Shown one piece after another: positions 44,473 to 58,400 of a DNA stretch of 64,000 bases. A program made the position numbers and the translations under genes. The stretch is from the NCBI GenBank assembly GCA_031841125.1, contig CM063110.1, positions 20,827,626-20,891,625 on the forward strand. The letters run 5' to 3'. The notes beneath the pieces were generated by a model. The model did not search any database. It was not told where the DNA came from and saw nothing but the letters and a program-made list of their open reading frames with translations. Each line of letters begins with the position of its first letter. Within the stretch, counting starts at the first letter, position 1. The DNA is from Acanthococcus lagerstroemiae (lineage: Eukaryota > Arthropoda > Insecta > Hemiptera > Eriococcidae).

Positions 44473-45834
44473 TCAAGGCGAGTTAGAAGTCTCGTCTGTT
44501 TGCCAGTCGTTTGTATCGGAAGCAACTACGACGAACAATTGATTATCTTTGTGACTTAGTTTCTGCTGTAAGTAGGACTGCAATTCTGCGTCCTGAAATC
44601 AAATATAAACAACGAATTAAACTGTTTTATTCTTTTAAAACTTACAGCCGTCAGATAGTTTGATAAAATAGCGGATGGAGTGCAGAGAAAAGAATTCTAA
44701 GACGCTGGAACATTTCATCATTTCCCTGTGGTTCCTATTTCAAGTCGAATTGAGTTTTAATCCATTATTCCGGAAGGATGCTCACATTCAAATTTTAGGA
44801 ATTTGTAAGCGCATGTTGAGAAGAATGCCGAAATATTGTTCTCACAAATCTTACAGTAAACATAGACCGAGCTTGCAATACGAAGCGTAAGAAGACAGGA
44901 GAAACGATTTACAAATGAAGTAATGTAACAGCTGTAGCTCAAGACTGCTTGCAGTCTTGGAAGAATTGACATGAACTACCAACCAGCATTTAGCAGAAGT
45001 TGTAAACAATACAAATTTCGTCAAGAAACATGGTTTATGCTTACTCGAAGGTCTACGATGGTTTTACGGTCTTAACCCCGAATTAGTGCAATGAAACAGT
45101 TCCACCTCCGAATAAAATCGACAGGTAATAATTTTCTTCAAAAAAAAAAAATCACCGTTAGAAACTCACTTGGCCAATCAGCACCGGCTCTTTCAACTTC
45201 GAATCTAAGTTATAATAATTGTCTCCGACTTTTCTTATCGCAATCCAGTGTCTCCTTTGAAGCGGTAATCGAATATAACCCAAATGGTACTCGTTCGGAA
45301 TGTTCATAATGAAACCAAATATCTTATCCAGGCGTAGACAATTCGGATTTCTATTCAAAAGAAAGATGGTATAGATTCTCGGGGATTGCACATGGATACA
45401 AGTAACGAAAACAACACATAATGGATATTATTGATGATAAGATCATCAGTATCATAATAAGTTGGATAAAAATCGTATGTTTCAACGTACTTGCGTTTAT
45501 CGAACCATATGACTTGGTAACCTTTATTCTGTAATGCAGCCATAACAACGTTCACATCGTAATTCCCCAATCCAAGTAGTGATTTGTGTGGATTGAACCA
45601 TACTTTCGGGGCCAGAGAGTAGCATATCGTATCCAGTTCATTTTTCAAAAAAGCGTCTCCTTTTTGAAACAAATTGTTGAGTGCGTGCAACGCGCACAAT
45701 TCTTTCACCTGTAGAACGCAGATAAACGTTTGACTATACAATTCAGGGACAGAAGTGAATATGTAGTCACGTTAATGTATCCTGATAGAGTATCAATACA
45801 TTACTTGTTTTTCGTGATACACAATTGTGTCCAT
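44473..45834 (-). CDS. Josd: Josephin-domain deubiquitinase (JOSD1/JOSD2 type), complete
   Basis: Four exons on the minus strand are 45834-45805, 45708-45491, 45350-45170 and 44592-44473. All introns are GT-AG and the phases fit, giving 182 residues (JOSD2 proteins are about 188). The start MDTIVYHEKQ matches the family N-terminus, and no earlier in-frame ATG is needed. Josephin papain-like cysteine protease residues are visible: Cys15 in ELCALHALNN, His117 in QRRHWIAI and Asp132 in YYNLDS. GNYDVNVVMAALQ and WFDKR are family hallmarks. The enzyme cleaves ubiquitin chains; JOSD proteins act at the plasma membrane or in the cytosol. The C-terminus reads NQLFVVVASD...TNDWQ and ends soon after. 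It is divergent with GCN1, and 595 bp separate the two ATGs. Confidence 0.95.
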
Positions 45835-46429
45835 ATTTACAGCATATTAAACCTTTGCCTAGTAGGAGAAATACTTGTTCACGATTTTCAGAAGTGAATT
45901 TAATTATTTACTAAAACTCATTACAGACATAAGCATCATGAATCATGAAAATAACAGTGCGTAAGAGTGAATATTGTGAAAGAATAGTGATAATTTTGAT
46001 TGATAATAATTGTTTTTCTGATAACTGATTTTCTTCAGGAAAAAGACCTAATCAAAGTCGTATTTAGGGTTCTTTTCTACGTGGGAATGTGTGATGTGTT
46101 GTGATGCCCTGACGTCATACACATCACATCCAATCATAATCAGCGATTACTTCAACACTCAACAGTCAATAAGCGACAATCCGACAATGCAAAAAGCCAA
46201 TAAACAACTTGCGGTATCAAAATTCATCAAAATTATTTCGACAGGAAAAAAGTTGAATTTCAAAAAACTTGAGTTCACTTAATCAAGTAGCTTATTAAGT
46301 TCTGTCTGTAATTTACCTGTTTGTGCATACTGAAGAATGGCATTCTGCGAAGAACATTGCTAAACAGAACTCATCCAAATCAGGTAGTGTTCTCTTCATG
46401 ATCCTTCATCACATGAAAAGGAATTCGTA
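45835..46429. promoter_or_regulatory. Shared intergenic region, probable bidirectional promoter of Josephin and GCN1
   Basis: The start codons of the two divergent genes lie 595 bp apart. The middle holds TGACGTCA (46110-46117, a CRE/ATF-type palindrome) and CCAAT (46130-46134). The exact inverted arms TGTGATGTGT (46090-46099) and ACACATCACA (46119-46128) surround the first box. No TATA box is apparent on either side. Promoter function is inferred from gene order and motifs; transcription starts are not visible. Confidence 0.6.
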
Positions 46430-46430
46430 A
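46413..46430 (+). promoter_or_regulatory. Five-codon upstream ORF overlapping the GCN1 start (TAATG)
   Basis: ATG AAA AGG AAT TCG TAA ends at 46430, the same A that begins the GCN1 ATG. If the 5' leader includes this stretch, ribosomes finishing the small ORF would stop directly on the main start codon. Whether it is transcribed is not known. Confidence 0.5.
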
Positions 46431-49400
46431 TGGCTTTTGAGAAAGAAGTAAGTACACTTACGTTTTCCATTTGCATTTCTAGACCTAGGCTCTGTTACAT
46501 GTCCGAGGGCTAGAATTCATGCTACTCTACCGTGTCTATTTCAAAAACTGTTATTCTAGAGAACGTGATCCGATGACCACGTAAACAGACCAAGAAACAA
46601 TGCATGAAGGAATTCTCTGGAACCCTAGATTTAATGTTCAGTTATTTTCCTTCTCTGCATCAGTAATTAACTCATTGTTCTCTCTTTTAGATTCAAGAAT
46701 TGCTTACTGAAATTCTGCTGGGCTTGTACACTCCTAGTCTGAAGGAGCGGAAAAAACTTTACCAGCAGTTGATAAAGTTAATCAACAACCAAGGTAACAA
46801 ACTAACATGAAATTATGATTATCTGTTACCGTCATTGAAGAATGGTACCTGACCGTCTGCCTAATGTTCTAGCTCTGAATGAACGAGCGGTGCATGTGTT
46901 ATGTGCAGAATTAGAGAAAGCTCTTATAACATACCATGACAGAACGTCGCAAGTTTTGATCAAAAGTATTGTTGAAGCTCTTGTTAAGAACTACTCAGTG
47001 CTGAGTCTCGAACGTCTGGTCTCGGAAATACATGAATTTGCCATTTTACAGAAGCAATGTGTGACCACGTAGGTATTTTAATGTGTAAGATTTGGTGTTA
47101 GTTGTTTGATTATTCCAGGAGTGTAGGATGATATTGTTATGTTCGTATGATTATAGTTACAACACAGCACAAAGCCCCATTGCGGCCCTGGAATGGACCA
47201 AAGTGATTGTAAAATACTGTCTGACAAATTCGGAAACAGATCAATCCTCTTTAATGAAGGACGTGATTGTAGCTCAGGCGATATTGTTGACTTCCGTGAC
47301 TAAAGTATCATGCCCTAGGTGAGCATTCAGGTTTGAATTTTCGACTTCTTGTCCATTTGTCAATCACCTTGACTCGTTATGATGATTTTCCCACAGATTA
47401 AGTAGAAAAGCTCATCAGATTTTACATACAATATGGCTTGAGAATAAGAACGTTCTTGAAGTGTATGGAGAAACTCTGTTGAAACTGGAGCCGTCTGTTG
47501 AAGTTGCGGTACTAGCATCTAGTTTTCTATCATATTGCTCTAAAAACCCGGATATGGTAGCGAAATACAAGGTATGTTGATGTTTTTAAATTCAAGTTAC
47601 TTAATATTTGTGTGTACCGATTTGAAGGATGCTTGTCATTGGGTGCCTGTTGTTTCAGGTTTGTTTTCTGGAACTGTTTGGCAAAGTCGCCGTCAGTAGC
47701 AAAACGCGGCCTGATTTATCTGTGATTCACGAGTGTAAAATCCTGCTTCGTTTGGTCACGCCTGACGAATTTGAGAAAATTTTATTACCAGCAATGATGA
47801 AAGCTATGCTCCGAAATCCGGAAATTATCTTACAGTGCATTGGATGTGTGATTTTTTATCTTTCGTTTGACTTGAGCAAATTTACCATGGATATTGGTAA
47901 AAACTTTGCCGGTAGGTTGTGGGAATGTTGTTTAATGGGATTTATCAGTTATGGAAGTCGTTTTGAGATACAATAAATTTCCTTCATTTTACAGCTAGTT
48001 TATCCTCTAAATGTGATGATACTCGAGACGAAGCTGTTGACGGTCTACTGAAACTCGCAAATAAATGTTCAGTTACAAGTGGATTAGAATCATTATTGAA
48101 ACATTTGTTTGATGTGTTTCATGGTTCTGATGGAAAGCTGACATTAGCTTCCCAGAAGATTAGCGTTCTTCAGGTCTGTAGTAAGATTTTCTGACACTAA
48201 CAGAATAATGGGTGAAGTTGTAGAGTTCATGAACGATCCTTGTGCTTCTCGAAATCTCGCTGTAATGATTCAATTCAAGCAGTTTTCATTTGAATCCAGT
48301 TTATAATTGAGAAACATATTCGAAGTACCATTACGTTGAATTAATTTTTTGATTCGTTCCCACTTGAACCCTGGTGATCATGTTGCAGGGTATTGGCAAT
48401 TTAAGTTACAACGCTGCGTCCAACGAATCTCTCCTACCTCTGATTGAGACAGTTGTTAATAATTTCATCAAAATCATCGAAATGGAAGGTGAGCTTACTG
48501 TCGTTTCGAACTTCTTTAAAACCGTTGGTAATTGATCCGGCGAATTTTATCATTTTACATTTGTTCTCAGTACACGAAAAAACAGTCATACACGCAGTGG
48601 ATATGTTGAAACTATGGTGTAGAAAATTCACGTGGTCTTGCATACCGCCGTCTTTGATTTCGTGTTTCAAAGTATAATCATTTGAACTAATGTTTTCGTA
48701 TTACCGTATCCAAATGATTGTTCATATTGCTAAATCGAAGCACCATGATTGTTATTTTTGCAGAAGAAAATAACCTCGAAAAATAGTCTGCCATTAATTA
48801 ATGCTGCGATGATTGAATGCATGGCTGTTTGTTTTACTGAAGATCGAATGGTACAAGGATTGGATATTGCCGAGCTGTTGCTGAAGTGTTTTGATAAATC
48901 AACGACTACGCAGGTTGGAATATTTCATCTTCTAAATTCAAAATCTCCACCCCAAAGCAGAACACCATTTTTCATTATTATATTTGCAGGTTAATGCTAT
49001 CATCGAAGGTCTGTGTGCAGCGTGCCTCCTATTGAAGTTGTCAGTGCTGAGTGGATTGGAAGATCGAGTTAAATTAACCTCATTTTGGAGTACAGTCCTA
49101 GATATGAATAAGGCTCTTTTCGTTTCGGAGAAGTTACTGACCCAAGCATCGGAAGATGGTTTGTAGCAAGTTACTTCGATATTTTGTGCTATATCACTTG
49201 TGGTAAGATCAGTCTTTGATTACGTTTTCTTGTTTCCAGTTTTGCAAAATGTATTATTCTACAGCGAATTTCTGATTTGCAATAAACGTGATAAGTTGAC
49301 GGGAAATGCCTCCCCGTTGTATAAGGCGATCATATTCTGCGCGTTATCGAAGAATCTACAAGCCCGTAATCTCGCCAAACAAGTTGTACTGAAATTTGGC

Positions 49401-52400
49401 GAAGCTGATCATGGCGCTGATATCATTTTGGAATTACTAGCAGAGTTTGCGAATTACATCAATAATCTGAACGTGCAGGTAACCTTCATACATTCAGTTG
49501 TGCATTATTCATTTGTTTGAGTACAATTGTGTAGTAATGTCGAGTGAACAATATTTTAGAGCCTAGAAAGTGATTCCGTAGCTGTCGATGGTGCAACCCA
49601 GCCAAATGCATCGTACAACGCTGATACAACTACAAAGATGCTCACTGAACTGATGGTCTTCATTTGCACCGGCCCAACTTTCAATGCTGCTGAAAGTCAA
49701 AGTATTGCGATGAGTTCCTTGGTGCCAAGTCATCATCCAAATTTGAGTACGTGTCTTGTTTCTCGATTGCCTTGGTCAGGTATTTGGTACTGAGCGCTTC
49801 GACTAGCTGTTAAGTGTTCACGTTGCTCATTCCTTTTCGTTCTGTAACTGATCTGAGGACATGTAATGAAAGTGCCAAAGGCATTTACTTTCTTGCTCAC
49901 GAACAGTATCATTTGTTACTTGAAGATTTGTTCTGCTTTTCTATCGGTTTGTGAGACTACTGCTGGTAAATCTGATTCAGTTACGCCTATATACGATGTA
50001 TAATTTGATATCGCAGTTAAATCTCACTCGTACGCATAGTGCCGTAAAAACTTGAGAATATTTTGTTCTTTAATACTTGATTAAACGAGGATGCGACTTG
50101 AGAATAATCAACTAACCTTCTGAACTTTTGATTCATCACAGATCACGCAGCATTATGGGCCAATATACTAATACGTTTGAACATAAAACCTGTTGAATTT
50201 GTCCGCAACAACGAAAAGAAAATCAATAAGTTATTGGTGGACGAATATCACGGCTCATTGGTAAGGGGTGAACTTTTTAGTGATGTAAATATTAAATATC
50301 CGTTGATAATAATTGTGGTTATTCAGGCAGAGGAGAATGCACTCGCAACGGTTACCAATATACAGCCAGAGTCGATACTGCCGCCGTTGATGAAGAAGTG
50401 CAGTCAGTTTTTGGAATCGAATGAATTACTCTCCATTACAGATGAACAGTATAAAATATATCTCACGCCCGAGGGAGAACTCTATAATAAATCTGTTATT
50501 GCCGAGTAAGCGCATGATTACGAGTTGTTGATTCTCTACTATTTATGTGAATATACAGGGTGGTTTAAAATATCACATTTCTATACGATTGAGCATTGAA
50601 TAACCATGTGTGTGGTTCTAGCACCCTGTAGTCCAGGTTTTTCGCGATTAGTAATTCAGTTAATTTTGTGTTTCGATGATTGTGTGGATTTTTCGTTATA
50701 GATTGCAAAAGACTGACGACGCTCCGGTGAAAAACATAAAGAGAGAAAGCAAAGTTTACTCATTCAAGGAGCAGCAAGAAGAAATACAGCTTCGGAAGGA
50801 AATAGAAGAAAAAAAGAAAAAGGCTGGTCTCATAAAACCGCCGGAGATGAGCGAAAAGCAAAAAGAAATGCTGAAGCAAGAACTGGAGAAAGAATCCGCT
50901 ATCAGGAATAAAGTCAAGGCCGTGAGTGGAATAGTTTTTCAGTATCAGTTTTTCTGCTCGATCCTTTTATGCTACTCCAGGCGGTCAGAATGAAAAACTA
51001 CCTCCGCATTCGGACGCAACGATTACGAAAACCTGTAAATCAAATTCCTTGTCAAAAGAATGATTGAATTCTCTCTGAAAGCCACTTAACGGGGGAATTA
51101 ATTCGACCTGTTGTAAAATATTTTAGTCTGGAAGAACTTGAGAAGAGTTATCCAAAAGTACGAACGGATGTTCCTAGCCTTATTAGGTTATTCGTGGTCA
51201 GAATGTTAGAATAAAATTTCAGAGCTGCATTCCTCTGTAAGAACTGTTAGAAAATGTAGTATGTAGTAGTAGTTCAGCCTTTATTTACAGTTTGGTATAG
51301 GCTTACATCGTATGTATCTTATAATTAATGCGCCCACCTTTGGGCATAGGCCTCCCCTACTTTCCTCCAGCGATCATGGACTCTTGCATCCCTTCACCAT
51401 GCTGTTCCTGCGAATTTTATGATTTCGTCTTCCCACCTAGTATTTTGTCTACCTGCCCTTCTTTTCGTCTGTAGTGGTCATTCCATTATTATTTCTTCTC
51501 CCTCTCGCCACTTGCTCTGCATAATTCATCTTTAGTTTCTTAGCCACGTATTTGCAGTTTCCTGCTTTTGTTTTCTTTCTTACATTTTAGTTTTTTACTC
51601 TGTCCTTTTTTACACCCACTATTGACCGTTCCATTGCTATTTGATCTTTACGATCATGTCCATCTGCCCCTGTGTGGCTGCCCACGTTTGGGCTCCGTAT
51701 GTAAGTACGGGGATGGTACAGCCTTCCAGTATTTTAATTTTTTAATTGACATTTTACTTTTGTAGATCTCTTTGAGGGACCAGTAGTTTTTCCACGCATT
51801 AGCTCTTCTTTTACGTATTTCCTTTCCTTGACTGTTTTCGAATGAGATGGTTTGTTCCAGGTAGTAGCATCTTCTGCAATTTCCAGTATTTTACCTCTAA
51901 TGTGATAATGGGTCTTTCCTGCTGGTTTGAGAGGAGAATCATTTTGCTTATATTTATTTCCAGACCTGATTTTTTGCTTTTCTCGCAGAACTCGTTGACC
52001 ATTTTTTGCAGTTCTTTTGCTTTTTGGAAGATAAGTACCACATCATCTGCAAATCTCAAGTTACTGAGCCACTTTCCGTTTATTTCTATTCCTTTTTCTT
52101 CCCATCCTAATTCCCAGAAGATTTCCTCCAAAATGCTGTTAAAAAGGTTTGGGGACAGTGGGTCTCCTTGTTTGACCCATCTATTAATTTTAAACTTCTT
52201 TCCTACCGTATCCAGTTTTACCCTCCCTTTTGAATTTCTGTATATTTCTTTCAAGTTGTTAATAACTTTCCCTGGTATTCCTTGCCTCCGTAAGGCTTTC
52301 CAAAGAAATGGAAGGTAACCTAATCAAACGCTTTTTGAAAGCCGATTAGTAACAGGTTAAGGGGCACCTTATATTCGTTTGTTTTTTCGATTAGTTGGTT

Positions 52401-55400
52401 TATAATGAATATTTGATCAGCTGTGGACCTCCCTCTTCTAAATCTCGCTTGTTCTGGGCTTTGACTGAAACCTAACTCTATTTTTTATGAATTTGGAAAA
52501 TACTTTGCACAAGTTTGATGTCAGGCTTATCGGTCTGTAGTTGTTTATTTGTCGCTTTTTTTGAAGAGAAAAATAATTTCCGATATTTTCCATTGTTCAG
52601 GTATCTTTTCTGTAGCTATTATTGTATTGAATAGAGCCGTTAGAAATGGTGTGAGTTCTTCATCAAATTTTTTCAGTATTTTGTTTTCGATTTTGTCTAT
52701 GCCTGTGGCTTCATTTATCTCGAGGTCCCCGAAGATATTTTTATTTTCACTTTCTATGACTGGAGAAAAGTGCTCTTCTTCTTGTTCTCTTTTGGGCAGC
52801 CTATACCTTTCTTTTTCTGGTTCTTTTCCATACAGTTTACCATAGAATTCCGTTGCTGTATTCACAATATCCTATTTGGTATGTGCAACCTCATTTTCTG
52901 CATTTTTAACTTTTGGTATTAGATTCTGGTAGGTAATGTTTACTGTTTAGGCTTTCTTTACAGAGCCTGTCGAGATAATAATTTCTCTTTTTTTCCCTCA
53001 TCATGATCCCTCATGTCTTGCCTTATCATTTTTTTTTGTTAGTTTCATCACTTCCACTTTTTCCCTTAATGTTTTTGTTTCTTTCCTAGCCAGAGCGTTT
53101 CTTCTTGCGCATATCTCATTTGTTTCAGCTGAAATTTTGCCATCTGTTTTCTCTGCTTCCCTTCTTATAACGCATGCTTGGGTGGCATTTTTTAGGATTT
53201 TCTCTAGTTTGTTATAATTTTCTTGAACCTTTTCAAGGCTTTCAAAGTTTACCCTCTTCAACTCCTCTCTTAGTTTTTGTTTGGCCTCGGGTATTTATCT
53301 TATTGAAATATCTTTTTCCTTCCTCCACCTGGTTTCAATGATTTTTTTATTTTACCCCTTTTCTAGATTTCTATTTTAAGTTGTACTGCTCTATGGTCTG
53401 ATGGAAAGTTGAGATCCTTTGAATGCGCGACATCCTTTACCACCCTCATATCATTAACCACACAGAAATCAATCTCATTTCTGGTGTTGCTGTCCAAGCA
53501 CCATGTGCACTTTTGCCTTCTTTTTAAAAAAAAATATATTTATAGTATAATATTCTTTTTCTCTATCAAGTGTACTCTGTAGTAAGTTGTGAAAGTCTTT
53601 CATTTCTTTTTGGCTCGTCTTAAGTGTTGGTGCATAGACCTGTAGTATCAAAAGTCTTGTATTTTTGTTTATTCCCACTTTCAACATGCTTAATCTTTCT
53701 GAAATTCCTTTTATTTCTATCAGCGTGTTCCCCCAGCGTTTGTGTATGTTAAATCCTGTGCCTCGAAAGCCTTTTATTTGCCCGGTGTTCTTAGCCTTAT
53801 TAGATTATTAGTGGTCAGAATGTTAGAATGAAATTTCAGAGCTGCATTCCTCTGTCAGAACTGTTAGAAAATAGGATGGGATTATTCATTACGTGCAGCT
53901 CAAAGCGACGTTGTTGAGATTGAACTTTTGCATATGTTCAGTTGATTCCGAACTGTGGCGGATCCAGGGAATAAGCCTGGAAGAGGCAATTCAGAATGTA
54001 TAAGAATTGAACTGTATTTAGCCGCACCCTTGTCTTTCAATGTGCTAATTGAGTGATTAAGTGAGAAATTCTTAGAACTTCGATCGATTTGTACTGCTGA
54101 TTATTTTTGTATTGATGTTGGAAGCTGTCAAATGTCACTGGATTCTCAACTGAGCCACAATTTTTTGGAGAATTTACAACGTTTATCGCAATACCATTCT
54201 ATTTTTTCTCTCGGGGTGTTATGAGGAGCCCTTTAAGATCCTGCCGGCCTTTTAAGTAAGGTTCTTGTTTAGTTCTTGCTAAGTGTTCAAAACTCATTTA
54301 AGAATTCTTACTACTTTTCTAGATATTAAAATTGAATTTAAGACTTACGAAAATTCTCCCTTCCTGATTTGAGACTCACAAAGACTAGTCGAGACTCGTT
54401 CCACGCTTTTATGACTTCTCCTGACTGGATTAAGACTTGAAGGTACTTCCATATTTATTTATACTTCTCAAGATCCGTATAACACTCGTTGAGGGTCTTC
54501 AGAATTTTTTTTGGAGGACAGTTGCCCTCATTGCCCTCTCCGTGTGTCAGCACCTGATTTCAAATGATAACAGTCGAGGAATAGCCATTTTCAGATTTCG
54601 AAATACGAGGAAAAAGGCATCTCCATGAGCTACTCCCAGCTTAAATACCCCTCTGATGAAAACAAGTTGATCGGCAAACCTGAGTACGTCGAATGTCAAC
54701 CAGCATTAATTAATTAAACTTGATATTTGCAGGTGAATCAGCAGCTCAACATAATCGTGTCGCTTATTCGCGGAGCCGCGACCGGGAACGGGCCCTCGTT
54801 ATCTCTGCGATTTCGCTTCCTCTTACCCATGATACTGCGAAACACTCAGTCTCCTCTCGCAGCTCAGTCACTCTGTGATTTGTTCGTCGAACTTCGCCAT
54901 TGTGTTTTCCCATCGAGTCATGAACAACTTAGCGTTTTCATCGCCTTCCTCACTCTACGATATGTGAAACCGAAATGTGAAATAAACAAGGCTTGGACTG
55001 AAGAAAACTTAGGTCAGCTTTTTTACTTCCGTTCAACTCCGCTCGTCGCATTTGTATCGTATTCTGATTTGATTTCTTTGCCGATTTCAGGTAAAGCATC
55101 GCAAAGAGCGTTAGAAATGCTCATATTTACCGAAAATTTCACCGGGCCTGCTTTCGCCTATTTCTTTTGGTTTTTGCGGAATCTGATGCTATCTTCCGAG
55201 GCCGATGTAACCATCATGATGGATGTGCTGAAGATCATTAGCAAGCACTCGGAAATGCGGGGCAAGAAATCGGGAAAGAAGCTTAGTTTGAAGTCTCCTA
55301 AATTGTTACCGAGAACTCAGATGTTCGAAGTGTTGATCGACGTGATCGGTGAGTTTAGTTTCTGCGATCTGATTAGTGTTGGAACCCGTAATAATAATCG

Positions 55401-58400
55401 TGTTGTCTGATGAACATGAATCGAATGAAATTCTCAGGCGAAGTTGGAGGCTTCTTGCAGCAGACCGCGACGAAAACCTTGATTCAGGTGGCTGCGTGTT
55501 GTTCAACCGATGAAGGGTGCGATCCTGCTTCAACCGAGGAATTGAACTGCTTGCTAACCGGCTTACAAAGTTTTTACGCTGTTGTTCGAGACGCCTCTAT
55601 GAAAGTAAGTTCGTAGTGGTAATTCGTCATGCACCGCAGTGATCAGTGACAACATTTGTCGACCATGACTGCTCATTGATATATGTATTAATTTGACTGG
55701 TTTGATACAGGCCTTAGAAGCCATGATCTCGGCATTTCCCACAGCGAAAAAAGACTACCAGTTGTGTTTGAAAGTGACGAAGCGCGTCTGGGTGGCCAAA
55801 CATGACGTTCGCCCGGAAAACAGGTGCGACTGTTCATATCCTAGATTAGTTTATGACATTATATTTATGTGGTCTATCAGTCAGTAGTTACGGAGTGGGT
55901 AGCAAGAACAAATGAATGAACTTGGGTGAGAGACTGGGCTACTCTGTAACTGCCCTCTGAGTAGAGCAAACATTTGAAGACATTTCGTTGTTTTGTATTT
56001 GCTGGTGGGGAGCGGAGTCTTACCGCTACACAGTCCAATGGCTTACCGACATTCGCTTTTCTCATGTCGGCCTTTTTCTCCGTGTGTTTACCTACCTGCT
56101 TGCTGATATATTTTCGAAAATGGAGCATTAATCAATGTAGTAGCATGATAGACCGACCGTTATTTTGATCGAGAAATGAATGTACCGGCAAATCCTTAGT
56201 TCTGTTCGGACAGCGTCCAGAAAGAATCTTGAAGATTTTTTCTGTAAGTTTCTGTACAAAGTTGTGTGTTGGTTTTTGTAGGGTTGTTGCGTAGTCATGC
56301 TCGAACGCTTTTTTTGCACAACGAACAACTCATACAAGGGGCCTGGTTGGCTGAGTGGATAGCGCGTTGGTCTCGGAATCCGGAGGTCCCGGGTTCGAGC
56401 CCACATAGCAACTCGCCAAATTTCGACCTAAGCCTTGTTTTCAGCCTGAAGGGAAGAGGGTTAAGACAGCCCTAGTAGCCTCGCCGACGTCTCTGAAGTA
56501 ATACTCGAAGGGGCGGAATCCAGGGCTCGGGTTGAAAGCAAATTAGAAAAAAAAGAAAAACCTCTGAAGTTACTGCGATTCTGTAAGTGCAGAAACTTAC
56601 AAAAACACGAGAAAGTGGCTGTTCGAACTTCTCTTCTGTAAATTTACTGAAAGTGCAGAAATGTTGCTCGAACGCGATTTCTGTGCATTCTGTGACTTTC
56701 TGTACTTTCTGCACGATCGACTGAAAAAGAACAACCAGAGAAAGTCACCCGGTTGGTAAATCTCAATGTTCCATGCACAATGTGCTTCCTTGTATGCACC
56801 ATGCATGATCAGGATTAAAGTTCCTCATTTCGATCAGCTATCCCCAGCAGTCGATTCTTGTCTGCATCACATTTAAAATACACATAACCGGACCATCAAT
56901 TCCGTTTCAAGTATCCGTAATTGTATAGATATTCATAATACTAACCCATTGGAAAATTTGACTCGCCTCAATTGATTCTTTCGGAGTTGCTGATGAATAT
57001 TGTTTTTATTGATATTATCGTAACTAGAGAGCTTGCTGAGAATGTGTGGAACAAAGCTAACTTGGACATGCACATGAACAACTTGGCCGAGAATTTATTG
57101 GAGGATATAACCAGCAAGAATCCGGACATTCAAGAAGCCGGTGCCAAAGCGTTGGCTACTTTACTGGCTCAACTTGATAGCAGTATGGTGAACACGATTG
57201 TGAAAAAGTTGATGAATGTATATCAAGAGAAACTGAAGGTACGGTATGTCGACGTGCCTGTGCGTGACTCAAATCTGCTATCGCTAGTCGTCACGCTGTA
57301 AACTAATGATCAGATTCTGCTTCTAGTTACCTAAACCGAAGAAAGACGAATTCGGACACGTACTGGGGGAAGTGAAAGATCCGTGGGAATCTCGTGGTGG
57401 TGTGGCGTTGGCTCTGGAACAACTGGCACCATTGGTTACTAACGAACTCGTTACCTCGTTGAGTAATTTTTACGTTTCCACCGGGTTACGTGATCCCAAT
57501 GAAGAAGTGCAGGGTAAAATGTTGTTCGCGGGAGTCACGCTAGTCGGTTTACGCGGCAAGGTGAGTTCATATTTGAATTAACAGTTCGAGTTTGATCATA
57601 CTTTTCATGTATGAGAGGAGATAGATTGTTCGAAGTATTAAAGTATTAACTCCGGCATAACTTGTTTTCTTTGTTATCGAGGCTACTTTTCAAGTATTCT
57701 CAGTTCTTGGTTATAATAAGCGAGTTGTTAACTTTGTTGGCGTAAACTTCCTTACAGCTGAATTGTGTTGTTGCCTATGTAACTTTCCATTGTTAACTTG
57801 GCCATTTTCTTGAAAACTGTATTGGTACTTTCACTTTGAATTTCGTATGGATGTTTTAGGAGTACGTGAACAAACTGCTGCCAATATTTGAAACATTTCT
57901 GAAAAAGACACCGGCGTCCGGTGACTTCGATACTGCTCGTTCAGGCGTGATAGTGCTCATGGGCACATTAGCCAGACATTTGGATAGTGATGATCCAAAA
58001 CTGAAACCTATCGTTAACAAGTTGACTGAAGCCTTATCAACGCCGTCTCAGCAGGTATAAACGTGATTTTCTGGTTCTGAACATGTCGGGACCAAAATCC
58101 GAGTAGTTATCCCGAGTTATGAAAATGGAATTCTTGGAGGGGAGGGCTAAGTGACTTACTAAAAGGCATTATAGGTTATCGTTATATCAGCCCTGAGTGA
58201 TGAATATAGAGAAAGAAATTCTGAATCTTAGAATTCTGCAAAAGTGTGAGCATTCGAATTCTGAATTAAAATGATCCGGAATCCGATAAAGGGGATTCGA
58301 GAATCTTAGAAGAGTTTGATTCTGATGGTGAAGTGTTGAGTAAAGAGAGGGGTAAGCAGTGGCGGATTTACGGGGGAAGCCCCTCCCATTCAAAAAAAAA

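Noticed and set aside
56338..56404. Possible functional tRNA gene
   Set aside because: The head continues into a SINE body shared with two other copies, and the anticodon and acceptor stems contain mismatches.
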